Positions 8,348 to 16,473 of a stretch of DNA of 64,000 nucleotides are shown one piece after another (within the stretch, counting starts at the first letter, position 1; each line of letters opens with the position of its first letter). Under the pieces are notes generated by a model, which ran no database searches, had not been told where the DNA came from, and was given only the letters and a program-made list of their open reading frames with translations. A program made the position numbers and the translations under genes. The stretch comes from Streptomyces griseochromogenes (lineage in GTDB: Bacteria > Actinomycetota > Actinomycetes > Streptomycetales > Streptomycetaceae), in assembly GCF_001542625.1 (NCBI RefSeq), contig NZ_CP016279.1, positions 8,742,001-8,806,000 of the forward strand, in the 5' to 3' direction.

Positions 8348-9241
8348 ATGGAACGTTCGCGAATCGCGGTGGCCGGCGCGTCCGGTCTGATCGGCAGCGC
8401 CCTGGTACGGTCCCTGGCCGCCGACGGGCACGAGGTGGTGCGCCTGGTCCGCCGCGCGCCCCGGGACGGGAGCGAGGTCCGCTGGGACCCGGAGCGGCAG
8501 CGGGTGGACGCGGGCGGGCTGGCCGGCTGCGACGCGGTGGTCAACCTCGCGGGGGCGGGGATCGGCGACCGGCGCTGGACGCCCGAGTACAAGCGGCTGA
8601 TCCGGGACAGCCGGGTGCTGGGCACGGCGGCGCTGGCCGAGGCGGTGGCCTCGCTGGACGTCCCGCCGCGCGTGTTCGTGAACGGCAGCGCGATCGGCAT
8701 CTACGGCGACACCGGTGACCGGGCCGCGGACGAGGACACACCGCCCGGGGACGGTTTCCTGCCGTCCCTGTGCGTGGAGTGGGAGGAGGCTGCGGCGCCC
8801 GTGCAGGAGGCGGGCGTGCGGACGGTGTTCGTGCGCACGGGGCTCGTGGTCGCGCGCGGCGGCGGGGCCTGGGGGCGGCTGTTCCCGCTGTTCAAGGCCG
8901 GTCTGGGAGGGCGCATGGGCGACGGGCGGCAGTACTGGTCGTACATCGCGCTGCACGACGAGGTCGCCGCGATCCGGCATCTCGTCGACCACGGGACGCT
9001 GTCCGGGCCGTTCAATCTGACCGCGCCGCGGCCGCTGACGAACCGTGAGGTCACCGAGGCGATGGGGCGGGTGCTGCGCCGGCCGACGCCGTTCGCCGTG
9101 CCGGCTCCGGTGCTGCGGACGGTCCTCGGCGAGATGGCCGGGGAGGTGCTGGGCAGCCTGCGGGTGGTGCCGAGTCGGTTGCTGGAGTCGGGGTTCACCT
9201 TCGCGTTCCCCGGCATCGAGGACGCGATCCGCGCCGCCTGA
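8348..9241 (+). CDS. TIGR01777-family NAD-dependent epimerase
   Basis: A 297-residue short-chain dehydrogenase/epimerase-like protein of the TIGR01777 (YfcH/SulA-like) family. The N-terminal nucleotide-binding motif VAGASGLIGSALVRSL, the segment CDAVVNLAGAGIGDRRW, and the C-terminal DUF1731 region (PAPVLRTVLGEMAGEVLGSLRV, then SGFTFAFPGIEDAIRA) are all visible. The family is widespread and its substrate is unknown. ATG 8348 is preceded by gaagga. The RBS lies within the divergent intergenic gap shared with the GNAT gene. Confidence 0.9.
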   Translation: MERSRIAVAGASGLIGSALVRSLAADGHEVVRLVRRAPRDGSEVRWDPERQRVDAGGLAGCDAVVNLAGAGIGDRRWTPEYKRLIRDSRVLGTAALAEAVASLDVPPRVFVNGSAIGIYGDTGDRAADEDTPPGDGFLPSLCVEWEEAAAPVQEAGVRTVFVRTGLVVARGGGAWGRLFPLFKAGLGGRMGDGRQYWSYIALHDEVAAIRHLVDHGTLSGPFNLTAPRPLTNREVTEAMGRVLRRPTPFAVPAPVLRTVLGEMAGEVLGSLRVVPSRLLESGFTFAFPGIEDAIRAA

Positions 9242-9434
9242 CATCACATCAGGATCCTTCTGAGACCTCCTGCGACCTCTTGTGACCGCATGCGACCGGC
9301 GTGCGACCGTGCCCTGTCGATGCGCGACTGTCCTTGACCGATCACGGCCCTAACCTCGACCCGAACTCGGGTATCCCCGGGGCCTGTTGGGGGCATGACG
9401 TCTCCACCGGCCGCGCAACCACAGGAGGGGCCTC

Positions 9435-10799
9435 GTGCTTGAGCCCGCGAACCAGGTGGACGTCGTCATCGTGGGAGCCGGAATCGCCGGACTCTCGGCG
9501 GCCCATCGGCTCACCAGCGCAGGAGTAACGACCGCAGTCCTGGAGGCCGCCCCTTACCCGGGCGGCCGTATGTCGACCGAGAAGGTCGACGGCTTCCGGC
9601 TCGACCGCATCGGACAGCTTCTGTCCACGTCCTACCCCGAGCTCCGCCGCACCCCGGGGCTCGGCTCGCTCACCCTGCGCCGCTTCGCGCCGGGCGTCCT
9701 GCTGCACCGCGACGGACGCACGCACCGGGCGGGCGCACCGGCGGCCGGAGGGAGCGCAAGGGGCGCACTCCATGTGGTGCGCGCCCTGGCAAGCGCCCCC
9801 CGGGGTTCTGCGGCCTCGCCGGGCCGGGCCGGTGCGCCGTTGGGCGGCGCGGTCGACCAGGCCCGGCTCGGCACCGCCCTGGGCCGGATCGCCGCCACCC
9901 CCGTAGAACGACTGCTGTCCCGGCCCGAACTGCCCGCCGCGCAGGCCCTCGCGGCGCGCGGGGTGCCCGCCCGGACGATCGAGGGCTTCCTGCGTCCGCT
10001 GCTCGCCGCGCTGCTGTGCGACCCGGAGCTGACCACGTCCAGCCGGTGCGCCGACCTGGCGCTGCACTCCTTCGCCGGGGGGCGGCTGTGCGTACCGGAG
10101 GGCGGCGCCGAGGCGCTGCCGGAGCAGCTGGCCCGCGCGCTGCCGGCCGGCATCGTGCACACCGGGGTGCGGGTCACCTCCGTGTCCACGACCTCGGTGA
10201 CCACGGCCGAGCACGGTGAGATCCGCTGCCGCGCGGTGCTGCTGGCGACCGACGCGCGGGCCGCGGCCGAGCTGCTGCCGGGCCTCAGGGTGCCGGGCTT
10301 CCATCCGGTGACGATCCTTCACCACACCACGGACGATCCGTCGGCGGTCTTCGCGACGGGCACGTCGCTGCTGCTGGACGCCGACCGGGGCGGCCCGGTG
10401 GCGCACACTGCGGTACTCAGCGCCGTGGACCCGAGCCGGGCGCCGGCCGGCCGGGTCCTGATCTCGTCGACGGTCCTGGGCACCCCGCCCGAGGGCATCG
10501 ACACCGCCGTCCGTATCCACCTCGCCCGGCTCTACGGCACGTCGACGCGCCGGTGGGAGACGCTGGCGGTGCATCACACGCCGGAAGCGGTACCGGCGAT
10601 GCGCCCGCCGCACGACCTGCGCCGCCCCGTGCGCCTGCTGGCGGGCCTGTACGTCTGCGGCGACCACCGCGACACCAGTACGGTCCAGGGCGCGCTGCAC
10701 TCCGCCCACCGGGCCGCGTCGGCGATCCTGGCGGATCTGGGGGCGGCAGGGTCGATGCACCATGGGGATCCGGCACCGACCATGCCCAGGGCGGCGTGA
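9435..10799 (+). CDS. FAD-dependent amine oxidase/desaturase-like oxidoreductase
   Basis: A 454-residue flavoprotein with an N-terminal FAD-binding motif VVIVGAGIAGLSAAHRL followed by the acidic end of the second strand (AVLEAAPYPGGRMST). The C-terminal FAD-binding end is YVCGDHRDTSTVQGALHSAHRAASAI. The overall pattern is that of the NAD(P)-binding Rossmann/amine oxidase group that includes phytoene desaturases and protoporphyrinogen oxidases, but the substrate is not evident. The GTG at 9435 has an aggagggg site. A common Streptomyces repeat follows the stop. The gene is alone between the epimerase and a convergent regulator. Confidence 0.82.
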   Translation: MLEPANQVDVVIVGAGIAGLSAAHRLTSAGVTTAVLEAAPYPGGRMSTEKVDGFRLDRIGQLLSTSYPELRRTPGLGSLTLRRFAPGVLLHRDGRTHRAGAPAAGGSARGALHVVRALASAPRGSAASPGRAGAPLGGAVDQARLGTALGRIAATPVERLLSRPELPAAQALAARGVPARTIEGFLRPLLAALLCDPELTTSSRCADLALHSFAGGRLCVPEGGAEALPEQLARALPAGIVHTGVRVTSVSTTSVTTAEHGEIRCRAVLLATDARAAAELLPGLRVPGFHPVTILHHTTDDPSAVFATGTSLLLDADRGGPVAHTAVLSAVDPSRAPAGRVLISSTVLGTPPEGIDTAVRIHLARLYGTSTRRWETLAVHHTPEAVPAMRPPHDLRRPVRLLAGLYVCGDHRDTSTVQGALHSAHRAASAILADLGAAGSMHHGDPAPTMPRAA

Positions 10800-10800
10800 C

Positions 10801-10830
10801 CCCCTGAGGGGGCGCGGGGAACCGCGCGAC
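10801..10830. repeat. Copy of the common Streptomyces ggggcgcggggaac-type intergenic repeat
   Basis: The sequence around ggggcgcggggaaccgcgcg, directly after the oxidoreductase stop, matches a short dispersed motif I know from many Streptomyces 3' ends. The arms cgcgg...ccgcg could form a hairpin. Its function, if any, may be termination. Confidence 0.55.
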
Positions 10831-10926
10831 CGGCCGCGACGGCGAGCACCGGGCGAAGAGCCGCAACCCGCGACGGCGGGTGGCGAAGCCCGGTTCGGCA
10901 CCGCCGTCGCGGCGGAGCAAGGCGGG

Positions 10927-12393
10927 TCAGCCCAATGCCGCCACCTTCTCCCGATACCCCCTCGCCGGCGCCGCGTCCCGATACGGCTCCAGTCGGCGTT
11001 CGAAGTCCCGCACGTACTCGATCGCGCGAGCGCTCCGCATCTCCGCCGCCTGGCCGGCCGCCTCCGCGGCCAGCGTGCAGGCCTGGTCGAGTTCGCCGAG
11101 GCCGAGCCGGGCGGTGGCGAGGACGACCCGGCAGAAGAGGCGGCTGCGGGCGTAGGAGGGGGCGCGCAGCTGGAGGGAGCGCTCCGCGTGCTGCGCGGCC
11201 GCCCGGAACTGCTGCAGATCACGGTGGCAGTGCCCGAACTCGTCGGCCAGCTGCGCCTCGTCGAAGAACCGGGCCCAGTACGGCACCTCGTCCCCGGGCC
11301 GGGCCGCCTCCAGGGCGCGCTCGGCCCGCACCAGCGCCCCGGTACACGCCCTCACCTCCCCGAGCACCCCGTGCGCGCGGGCCTCGGAGGCGTGCAGCAG
11401 CGCCTGCACCACCGGCGGCGCGCCGGTGCCGACTCCCTGCTGCGCCACCCGCGCCAGCTGCACCGCCTCCCTGCCGTGTCCGAGGTAGACGGCCTGGCGG
11501 CTCATGGTGACGAGCACGTAGGAGCCGTAGGCCCGGTCCCCGGCCGCCTGGGCGAGGCGCAGGGCCTGGACGAAATAGCGCTGGGCGAGCCCGTGCGCGG
11601 CGATGTCGTACGAGGTCCAGCCCGCGAGCCGGGTGAGGTCGGAGGCCGCCGCGAACAGCCGGCGGCCGGTCTGCTCGTCATAGGTGCCGCGCAGCATCGG
11701 CTCGCACTCGTGCTCCAGATAGCGCACCAGGGCCTGGCGCGCGTGGCCGCCGCCGTACGCGTCGTCGAGGGTGCGGAACAGCTCGCCGACCGAGCGCAGC
11801 GCGGCGATGTCGCCGCCGGTCACCTTGTGGCCGGGGGCGCGGGTGGCGTGCCCGCGGGGCCGGGACAGGGCCGGTACGGCATCCGGGCGGTCCTTGGCCG
11901 CGCCGGGGCGCAGCTGCGCCGGCACCCGGGCCAGCGGCTCGCGGGAGACCCTGTCGTCGGGCTTGCCGATCAGCCAGTCCCGGCTGGGCACGACCAGCCC
12001 CGCCGGAGTGAAGGCGATCTTGCGCAGCTCGGCGTGGCTGCCGGAGTCCTTGCGCCAGAGCCCGCCGACGATGTCGACGGCCTCCTCCGGGGTGGCCGCG
12101 AACTCCAGGCCGGCGTACACCGGCGCACAGGCGTCCAGGCCGAGATCCTGGGCCGTGAGGCGACGCCCGAGCCGGCGCGTGAAGACCTCGGCGATCAGGG
12201 CGGGCGTGGTACCGCGGGGCTGCTGGCCGCGCAGCCACCGGGTGACCGACGTCTTGTCGTATCTGAGATCCAGCCCATGCTCCAGACCGAGCTGGTCGAC
12301 GCGACGAGCCAGACCCGCGTTGGAGAACCCCGCCTCTGCGATGAGCGCGGCGAGCTGGCGGTTGGGGGTGCGCTGCGCGGGTCGATCCGTCAT
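10927..12393 (-). CDS. NsdA-like TPR regulatory protein
   Basis: A 488-residue cytoplasmic regulator. The N-terminal 80 residues look like a divergent helix-turn-helix (RQLAALIAEAGFSNAGLARRV, then DKTSVTRWLRGQQPRG), and the remainder is rich in helical repeats of TPR type (for example AAQHAERSLQLRAPSYARSRL and LGLGELDQACTLAAEAAG). Streptomyces NsdA, a negative regulator of sporulation and antibiotic production, has the same layout; this is a paralogue or relative, not NsdA itself as far as I can tell. The ATG at 12393 has a ggcaggag site 7 bases before. It is divergent from lipB; the gap of 238 bases presumably holds both promoters. Confidence 0.8.
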   Translation of the reverse strand: MTDRPAQRTPNRQLAALIAEAGFSNAGLARRVDQLGLEHGLDLRYDKTSVTRWLRGQQPRGTTPALIAEVFTRRLGRRLTAQDLGLDACAPVYAGLEFAATPEEAVDIVGGLWRKDSGSHAELRKIAFTPAGLVVPSRDWLIGKPDDRVSREPLARVPAQLRPGAAKDRPDAVPALSRPRGHATRAPGHKVTGGDIAALRSVGELFRTLDDAYGGGHARQALVRYLEHECEPMLRGTYDEQTGRRLFAAASDLTRLAGWTSYDIAAHGLAQRYFVQALRLAQAAGDRAYGSYVLVTMSRQAVYLGHGREAVQLARVAQQGVGTGAPPVVQALLHASEARAHGVLGEVRACTGALVRAERALEAARPGDEVPYWARFFDEAQLADEFGHCHRDLQQFRAAAQHAERSLQLRAPSYARSRLFCRVVLATARLGLGELDQACTLAAEAAGQAAEMRSARAIEYVRDFERRLEPYRDAAPARGYREKVAALG

Positions 12394-12631
12394 CTGCGGT
12401 GCGGTCTCCTGCCTTCCGGGCTTCTGAAGTGCCGGGATTGCCTGTGAGCAGCCCATATGGCCTATTGGACGGCGCGAATGTAGCGGAGAGTGAGCAGGTG
12501 ATCGCACAGCTCGCCACACATTCATCCGATCGTGTGAGGATTGCCCGCAGGGCTGACGTACGCCGGTCGGACGTACAGTGGCGTGGGCGCGTTACAGGCC
12601 TGACACCGGTTCGCTGAGGGAGGCGCTTGCC

Positions 12632-13429
12632 GTGAGTGAGTTGCGGTTCGTCCGCATGGGGTTCGGTGCGGATGCCGTCGATTACCAGGAGGCCTGGGAC
12701 GAGCAGCGCCAGGTGCACGCCGCCCGGTTCGCCGACGAGGTCCCCGACACCGTGATCCTCCTGGAACACCCCCCGGTGTACACCGCGGGCCGGCGCACCG
12801 AGGACAGCGAGCGCCCGCTGGACGGCACCCCGGTCATCGACGTGGACCGCGGCGGCAAGATCACCTGGCACGGCCCGGGCCAGCTGGTGGGCTACCCGAT
12901 CCAGAAGCTGCCCCGCCCGGTGGACGTCGTCGCCCATGTGCGGCGCCTCGAGGAGGCGATCATCCGCACCTGCGCCGAGTTCGGCCTGGAGACCACCCGG
13001 GTCGAGGGCCGCAGCGGCGTGTGGGTGCTCGGCGATCCGGTCGAGCAGCGGCCCGCGCTCGGCGGACTCTCCCTGGACTTCGACCCGCGGCTGAACGACG
13101 AGGAGTTCGACCCCCGCCTCAACGGCCCGGAGTACGCGCCCTCCAACGCCGGCCAGCGCCGCGAGGACCGCAAGATCGCCGCGATCGGCATCCGGGTCGC
13201 CAAGGGCGTCACGATGCACGGCTTCTCCTTCAACGTGAACCCGGACAACCGCTGGTTCGACCGGATCATCCCGTGCGGGATCCGGGACGCGGGGGTGGCA
13301 TCCCTCGCGAACGAGCTCGGCAGGGACATCACGATCGAGGAGGTCCTGCCGGTGGCCGAGCGGCATCTGCGGGACGTACTGGAGAACGCGGACCCCAAGC
13401 CGCGGGTGATCGAGAAGGCATCTGCCTGA
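12632..13429 (+). CDS. lipB: Octanoyl-[ACP]:protein octanoyltransferase LipB
   Basis: A 265-residue enzyme that moves octanoyl from acyl carrier protein to lipoyl domains, the first step of lipoate synthesis. Family motifs are clear: [42 protein letters not shown], and the catalytic Lys181 ([10 protein letters not shown]) and Cys215 ([17 protein letters not shown]). The family is usually 210-250 residues; an acidic insertion near residues 145-175 ([20 protein letters not shown]) explains the extra length. The GTG at 12632 follows gagggagg. lipA follows 122 bases later. Its products serve the E2 subunits that work with the AceE at the left of the window. Confidence 0.97.
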   Translation: MSELRFVRMGFGADAVDYQEAWDEQRQVHAARFADEVPDTVILLEHPPVYTAGRRTEDSERPLDGTPVIDVDRGGKITWHGPGQLVGYPIQKLPRPVDVVAHVRRLEEAIIRTCAEFGLETTRVEGRSGVWVLGDPVEQRPALGGLSLDFDPRLNDEEFDPRLNGPEYAPSNAGQRREDRKIAAIGIRVAKGVTMHGFSFNVNPDNRWFDRIIPCGIRDAGVASLANELGRDITIEEVLPVAERHLRDVLENADPKPRVIEKASA

Positions 13430-13490
13430 CCGAGGGAATGCGCCCTGCGGCCATGAGGTTGGCCTCACCGGTAGGGCTCAGTTAACACGG

Positions 13491-13508
13491 GCGTACGCTG
13501 GTGTACGC
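13491..13508. promoter_or_regulatory. Short dyad upstream of lipA
   Basis: gcgtac (13491-13496) and gtacgc (13503-13508) form a 6-bp inverted repeat with a 6-base spacer, 44 bases before the lipA start. A regulatory role is only suggested by its position. Confidence 0.25.
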
Positions 13509-13551
13509 CGACGAATCGAAGATTACTCAAAGCAATCAGCAGGGAGCCGAC

Positions 13552-14541
13552 GTGTCCGCAGTCGCACCCGACGGACGCAAGATGCTGCGCCTGGAGGTCC
13601 GCAACAGCCAGACCCCCATCGAGCGCAAGCCCGAGTGGATCAAGACCCGGGCGAAAATGGGTCCCGAGTACACCAAGATGCAGAACCTCGTGAAGAGCGA
13701 GGGCCTGCACACGGTCTGCCAGGAAGCCGGCTGCCCGAACATCTACGAGTGCTGGGAGGACCGCGAGGCGACCTTCCTCATCGGCGGCGACCAGTGCACC
13801 CGGCGCTGCGACTTCTGCCAGATCGACACCGGCAAGCCCGAGGCCCTGGACCGCGACGAGCCGCGCCGCGTCGGCGAGTCCGTGGTCACGATGGACCTGA
13901 ACTACGCCACCATCACCGGCGTCGCCCGCGACGACCTGGAGGACGGCGGCGCCTGGCTGTACGCCGAGACCGTGCGCCAGATCCACCGGCAGACGGCGGA
14001 CCGCGAGGGCGGCCGCACGAAGGTGGAGCTGCTGGCTCCCGACTTCAACGCGGTTCCGGAGCAGCTCGCCGAGGTCTTCTCCTCCCGCCCCGAGGTCTTC
14101 GCGCACAACGTCGAGACCGTGCCCCGGATCTTCAAGCGGATCCGGCCCGGCTTCCGCTACGAGCGCTCCCTGAAGGTCATCACCGAGGCCCGCGACTTCG
14201 GCCTGGTCACCAAGTCCAACCTGATCCTCGGCATGGGCGAGACCCGCGAGGAGGTCAGCGAGGCGCTCCAGCAGCTGCACGACGCCGGCTGCGAGCTGGT
14301 CACGATCACCCAGTACCTGCGCCCCTCCGTGCGCCACCACCCGGTGGAGCGCTGGGTCAAGCCGCAGGAGTTCGTGGAGCTGAAGGAGGAGGCCGAGCAG
14401 ATCGGCTTCTCCGGTGTGATGTCCGGCCCGCTCGTGCGGTCCTCCTACCGCGCCGGGCGCCTGTACCGGATGGCGATCGAACAGCGTCAGTCGGCCGCTC
14501 CGCAGCCGGGCGGTTCGCACATCGCCGCCCAGGCGGTCTGA
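13552..14541 (+). CDS. lipA: Lipoyl synthase LipA
   Basis: A 329-residue radical SAM enzyme that inserts two sulphurs into protein-bound octanoyl groups. Both iron-sulphur clusters are represented: the auxiliary cluster ligands in [12 protein letters not shown] and the radical SAM ligands in CTRRCDFC. The C-terminal RSSYRAG provides the serine ligand of the auxiliary cluster. The GTG at 13552 is chosen for its agggag site and because the homologous protein begins here; GTG 13501, in frame further up, lies in the promoter dyad. With lipB it forms the complete de novo lipoate pathway. Confidence 0.97.
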   Translation: MSAVAPDGRKMLRLEVRNSQTPIERKPEWIKTRAKMGPEYTKMQNLVKSEGLHTVCQEAGCPNIYECWEDREATFLIGGDQCTRRCDFCQIDTGKPEALDRDEPRRVGESVVTMDLNYATITGVARDDLEDGGAWLYAETVRQIHRQTADREGGRTKVELLAPDFNAVPEQLAEVFSSRPEVFAHNVETVPRIFKRIRPGFRYERSLKVITEARDFGLVTKSNLILGMGETREEVSEALQQLHDAGCELVTITQYLRPSVRHHPVERWVKPQEFVELKEEAEQIGFSGVMSGPLVRSSYRAGRLYRMAIEQRQSAAPQPGGSHIAAQAV

Positions 14542-14682
14542 GCAGGGTGTGTGAATTCACGCACAAGTAATTACCGGCCAGTAATGGCCGAGTCGACGCG
14601 GTCCTGACCGTCCTCGCTGATGAGGGCGACCATCAGGGCCGCGTCAGCGTTTCGGTGCTCTGTATCAAGGCTTCATTGGTGT

Positions 14683-14711
14683 TTGACCGGTCGGACACGC
14701 CCTGGTAACAC
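14683..14711 (+). promoter_or_regulatory. Candidate housekeeping promoter of the small gene at 14769
   Basis: ttgacc (14683-14688) and taacac (14706-14711) are separated by exactly 17 bases, close to the consensus for the principal Streptomyces sigma factor, and lie 57 bases before the ATG. Confidence 0.55.
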
Positions 14712-14768
14712 CAATCAGTGACTCTGGTATCACACCTCGTACACCCGGACCGAGGGGGGACCTCGACC

Positions 14769-14966
14769 ATGCAGGCCGCGCCCGTACGCGCCACCGCCAT
14801 CCCGTCCTTCACCGACGCGCTGCGCGCCGTCGAGTCTTTGCTGATGAGCGGCGGGCAGCGCACCGCCCGCCGCAACGCCTGGACCTCCGTGCTGGAGGAC
14901 CGCCGCCGCGCGAAGGACCGGGTCGAGGCGGAGCGCGTCCTGGAGCAGGCCGCCACCCGCCCCTGA
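14769..14966 (+). CDS. Small conserved actinobacterial protein
   Basis: A 65-residue protein (MQAAPVRATAIPSFTDALRAVESLLMSGGQ...) with a charged helical C-terminal half (ARRNAWTSVLEDRRRAKDRVEAERVLEQA) that could form a coiled coil. The ATG at 14769 has a gagggggga-type site and a good promoter upstream. The same small gene between lipA and the DUF4191 gene is familiar from other Streptomyces, from memory; function unknown. Confidence 0.75.
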   Translation: MQAAPVRATAIPSFTDALRAVESLLMSGGQRTARRNAWTSVLEDRRRAKDRVEAERVLEQAATRP

Positions 14967-15027
14967 CCCCCCGCCCCACCGGGCACTGCCGTCGTGGGCA
15001 CTCCCGGGGCCACGTAGACTTCGTGGC

Positions 15028-15729
15028 ATGGCGAGGAAGGAAACCGCGGCGGACGCCGCGAACGCAGGGCGGCTGAAGCAGATCGCCCTCACGTACAAGA
15101 TGACCCGCAAGGCCGACAAGAAGATCGGTCTTGTCCTCGGGGCCGTCGGCATCGGCACCCTCGGTGTGTTCCTCGCGATCGGCTTCCTGATCGGCCACCC
15201 GGTCTATCTGGGCATCCTGGGCCTGCTCCTCGGCCTGCTCGCGACGGCGATCGTGTTCGGCCGCCGGGCCGAGCGGGCCGCCTTCGGGCAGATGGAGGGC
15301 CAGCCGGGCGCCGCGGCGGCGGTACTGGACAACGTCGGCCGGGGCTGGACGACGACCCCCGCGGTGGCGATGAACCGCAGCCAGGACGTGGTGCACCGGG
15401 CCGTCGGCAAGGCCGGCATCGTGCTGGTCGCCGAGGGCAACCCGAACCGGGTGAAGAGCCTGCTGGCCGCCGAGAAGAAGAAGATGAACCGCATCGTGGC
15501 GGACGTGCCCGTGCACGACCTGATCGTCGGCACCGGCGACGGCCAGGTCGAGCTGAAGAAACTGCGCACGACCATGCTGAAGCTCCCGCGCGTGCTCACC
15601 GGCCCCCAGGTGACCACCACCAACGACCGGCTGCGCGCGATGGGCGACCTGATGAGCAACATGCCGCTGCCGAAGGGTCCGATGCCGAAGGGCATGCGGA
15701 TGCCGAAGGGCGGCCCGAAGGCCCGCTGA
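15028..15729 (+). CDS. DUF4191 integral membrane protein
   Basis: A 233-residue protein with a basic N-terminus, two adjacent membrane helices (about 36-57, GLVLGAVGIGTLGVFLAIGFL, and 59-82, GHPVYLGILGLLLGLLATAIVF), and a cytoplasmic domain ending in a Met/Pro/Lys-rich tail with PKGPMPKGMRMPKGGPKAR. This matches the DUF4191 family found next to lipA across actinobacteria. Its function is unknown; the constant neighbourhood suggests a link to lipoate or membrane physiology. It is followed by a very long palindrome that also serves the convergent RDD gene. Confidence 0.88.
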   Translation: MARKETAADAANAGRLKQIALTYKMTRKADKKIGLVLGAVGIGTLGVFLAIGFLIGHPVYLGILGLLLGLLATAIVFGRRAERAAFGQMEGQPGAAAAVLDNVGRGWTTTPAVAMNRSQDVVHRAVGKAGIVLVAEGNPNRVKSLLAAEKKKMNRIVADVPVHDLIVGTGDGQVELKKLRTTMLKLPRVLTGPQVTTTNDRLRAMGDLMSNMPLPKGPMPKGMRMPKGGPKAR

Positions 15730-15736
15730 GCCTTCT

Positions 15737-15791
15737 CGTACGACGAAGGGGGGCGCCCGGTGTGACACCGGGCGCCCCCCTTCGTCGTACG
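15737..15791. terminator. Bidirectional terminator, 27-bp perfect palindrome
   Basis: The two sides are mirror-complementary over 27 bases each (15737-15763 with 15765-15791), including gaaggggggcgcccggtg and its complement. It lies between convergent genes (DUF4191 and RDD), so it can end transcription from both sides. Confidence 0.9.
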
Positions 15792-15795
15792 GGCG

Positions 15796-16263
15796 CTAGG
15801 CGCGGACCTCGACGGTCTGCGCGATGCGGTCGTGCAGGCCGCGGCCGTCCCGGTCCCAGATCAGCGCGGGGATCGCGAGGCACAGCAGCACGGTGCGCAG
15901 CAGGGAGCGCAGCGGGTTGACCGTGCCGGTCCGAAGGGCCACGACCCGGATGCCGAACAGGCGCTTGCCCGGGGTGAAGCCGATCGTGCCGACCGTCAGG
16001 GCGCTCATCACGAAGAAGACGAGCAGCGCCCAGTTGCTGGTGGCGGGGCTGTAGCCGTGCGTGATCAGGCCGTATGCGATCAACACGCACAGGCCCCAGT
16101 CGACGGCCAGTGCCCCGAGCCGCCTGCCGGGCCGGGCGATCGAGTTCGGTCCCTCCTCGGGGAGGCCGAGCTGCTCGCCCCGGTATCCGAAGTCGGCACC
16201 GGCTTCTTCCATCGCCGCGCGCGGCCCGGACAGCCACGATCCGATTGCTTGCCTGTTGTCCAC
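15796..16263 (-). CDS. RDD-family membrane protein
   Basis: A 155-residue RDD protein. The name motif is seen as RPGRRLGALAVDWGLCVLIAYGL (Arg then Asp in the first helix), followed by two further membrane segments (about 77-97, NWALLVFFVMSALTVGTIGF, and 113-135) with TPGKRLFGIRVV between them. Some RDD proteins are ion antiporters; this one is not characterised. The start is GTG at 16263. It ends 5 bases from the shared palindromic terminator, and it is divergent from glnA. Confidence 0.88.
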   Translation of the reverse strand: MDNRQAIGSWLSGPRAAMEEAGADFGYRGEQLGLPEEGPNSIARPGRRLGALAVDWGLCVLIAYGLITHGYSPATSNWALLVFFVMSALTVGTIGFTPGKRLFGIRVVALRTGTVNPLRSLLRTVLLCLAIPALIWDRDGRGLHDRIAQTVEVRA

Positions 16264-16338
16264 CCGAACACGGTACTGCGCCCGGTTTCGGGCACGGCGC
16301 CGAGGGGTGTGTCGGCGCTACGGTGGAACCGTGGCCGG

Positions 16339-16376
16339 TTAACTTCTGCGAAACAAATGGGTCACGCCCGAGAAAT
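16339..16376 (+). promoter_or_regulatory. GlnR box of glnA
   Basis: Four half-sites with strict 11-base period: ttaac (16339-16343), gaaac (16350-16354), gtcac (16361-16365) and gaaat (16372-16376). This is the known GlnR pattern gTnAC-n6-GaAAC repeated twice. GlnR is the global nitrogen regulator and activates glnA under nitrogen limitation in Streptomyces. The box ends about 97 bases before the ATG. Confidence 0.9.
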
Positions 16377-16473
16377 CACCCGTCCCTAGGGTCGAGACCA
16401 GCGTGTGCCACCGCACTGGCCGCACGAACGATCTACCACCCCGGCGAGGACGGTCGGGAGTAGGAGGAGCTGG

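Noticed and set aside
5593..8718. A 1041-codon open frame crossing the amidase, the protease and the GNAT gene
   Set aside because: It runs through several well-supported genes in other frames, with atypical Arg/Gly composition.
9242..9434. Promoter before the FAD oxidoreductase (ttgacc at 9333)
   Set aside because: The next taacct is only 11 bases away, not about 17, so no proper promoter pair can be claimed.
13501..13551. GTG 13501 as the lipA start
   Set aside because: It lies in the promoter dyad and lacks an SD; GTG 13552 has an agggag site and matches the conserved N-terminus.
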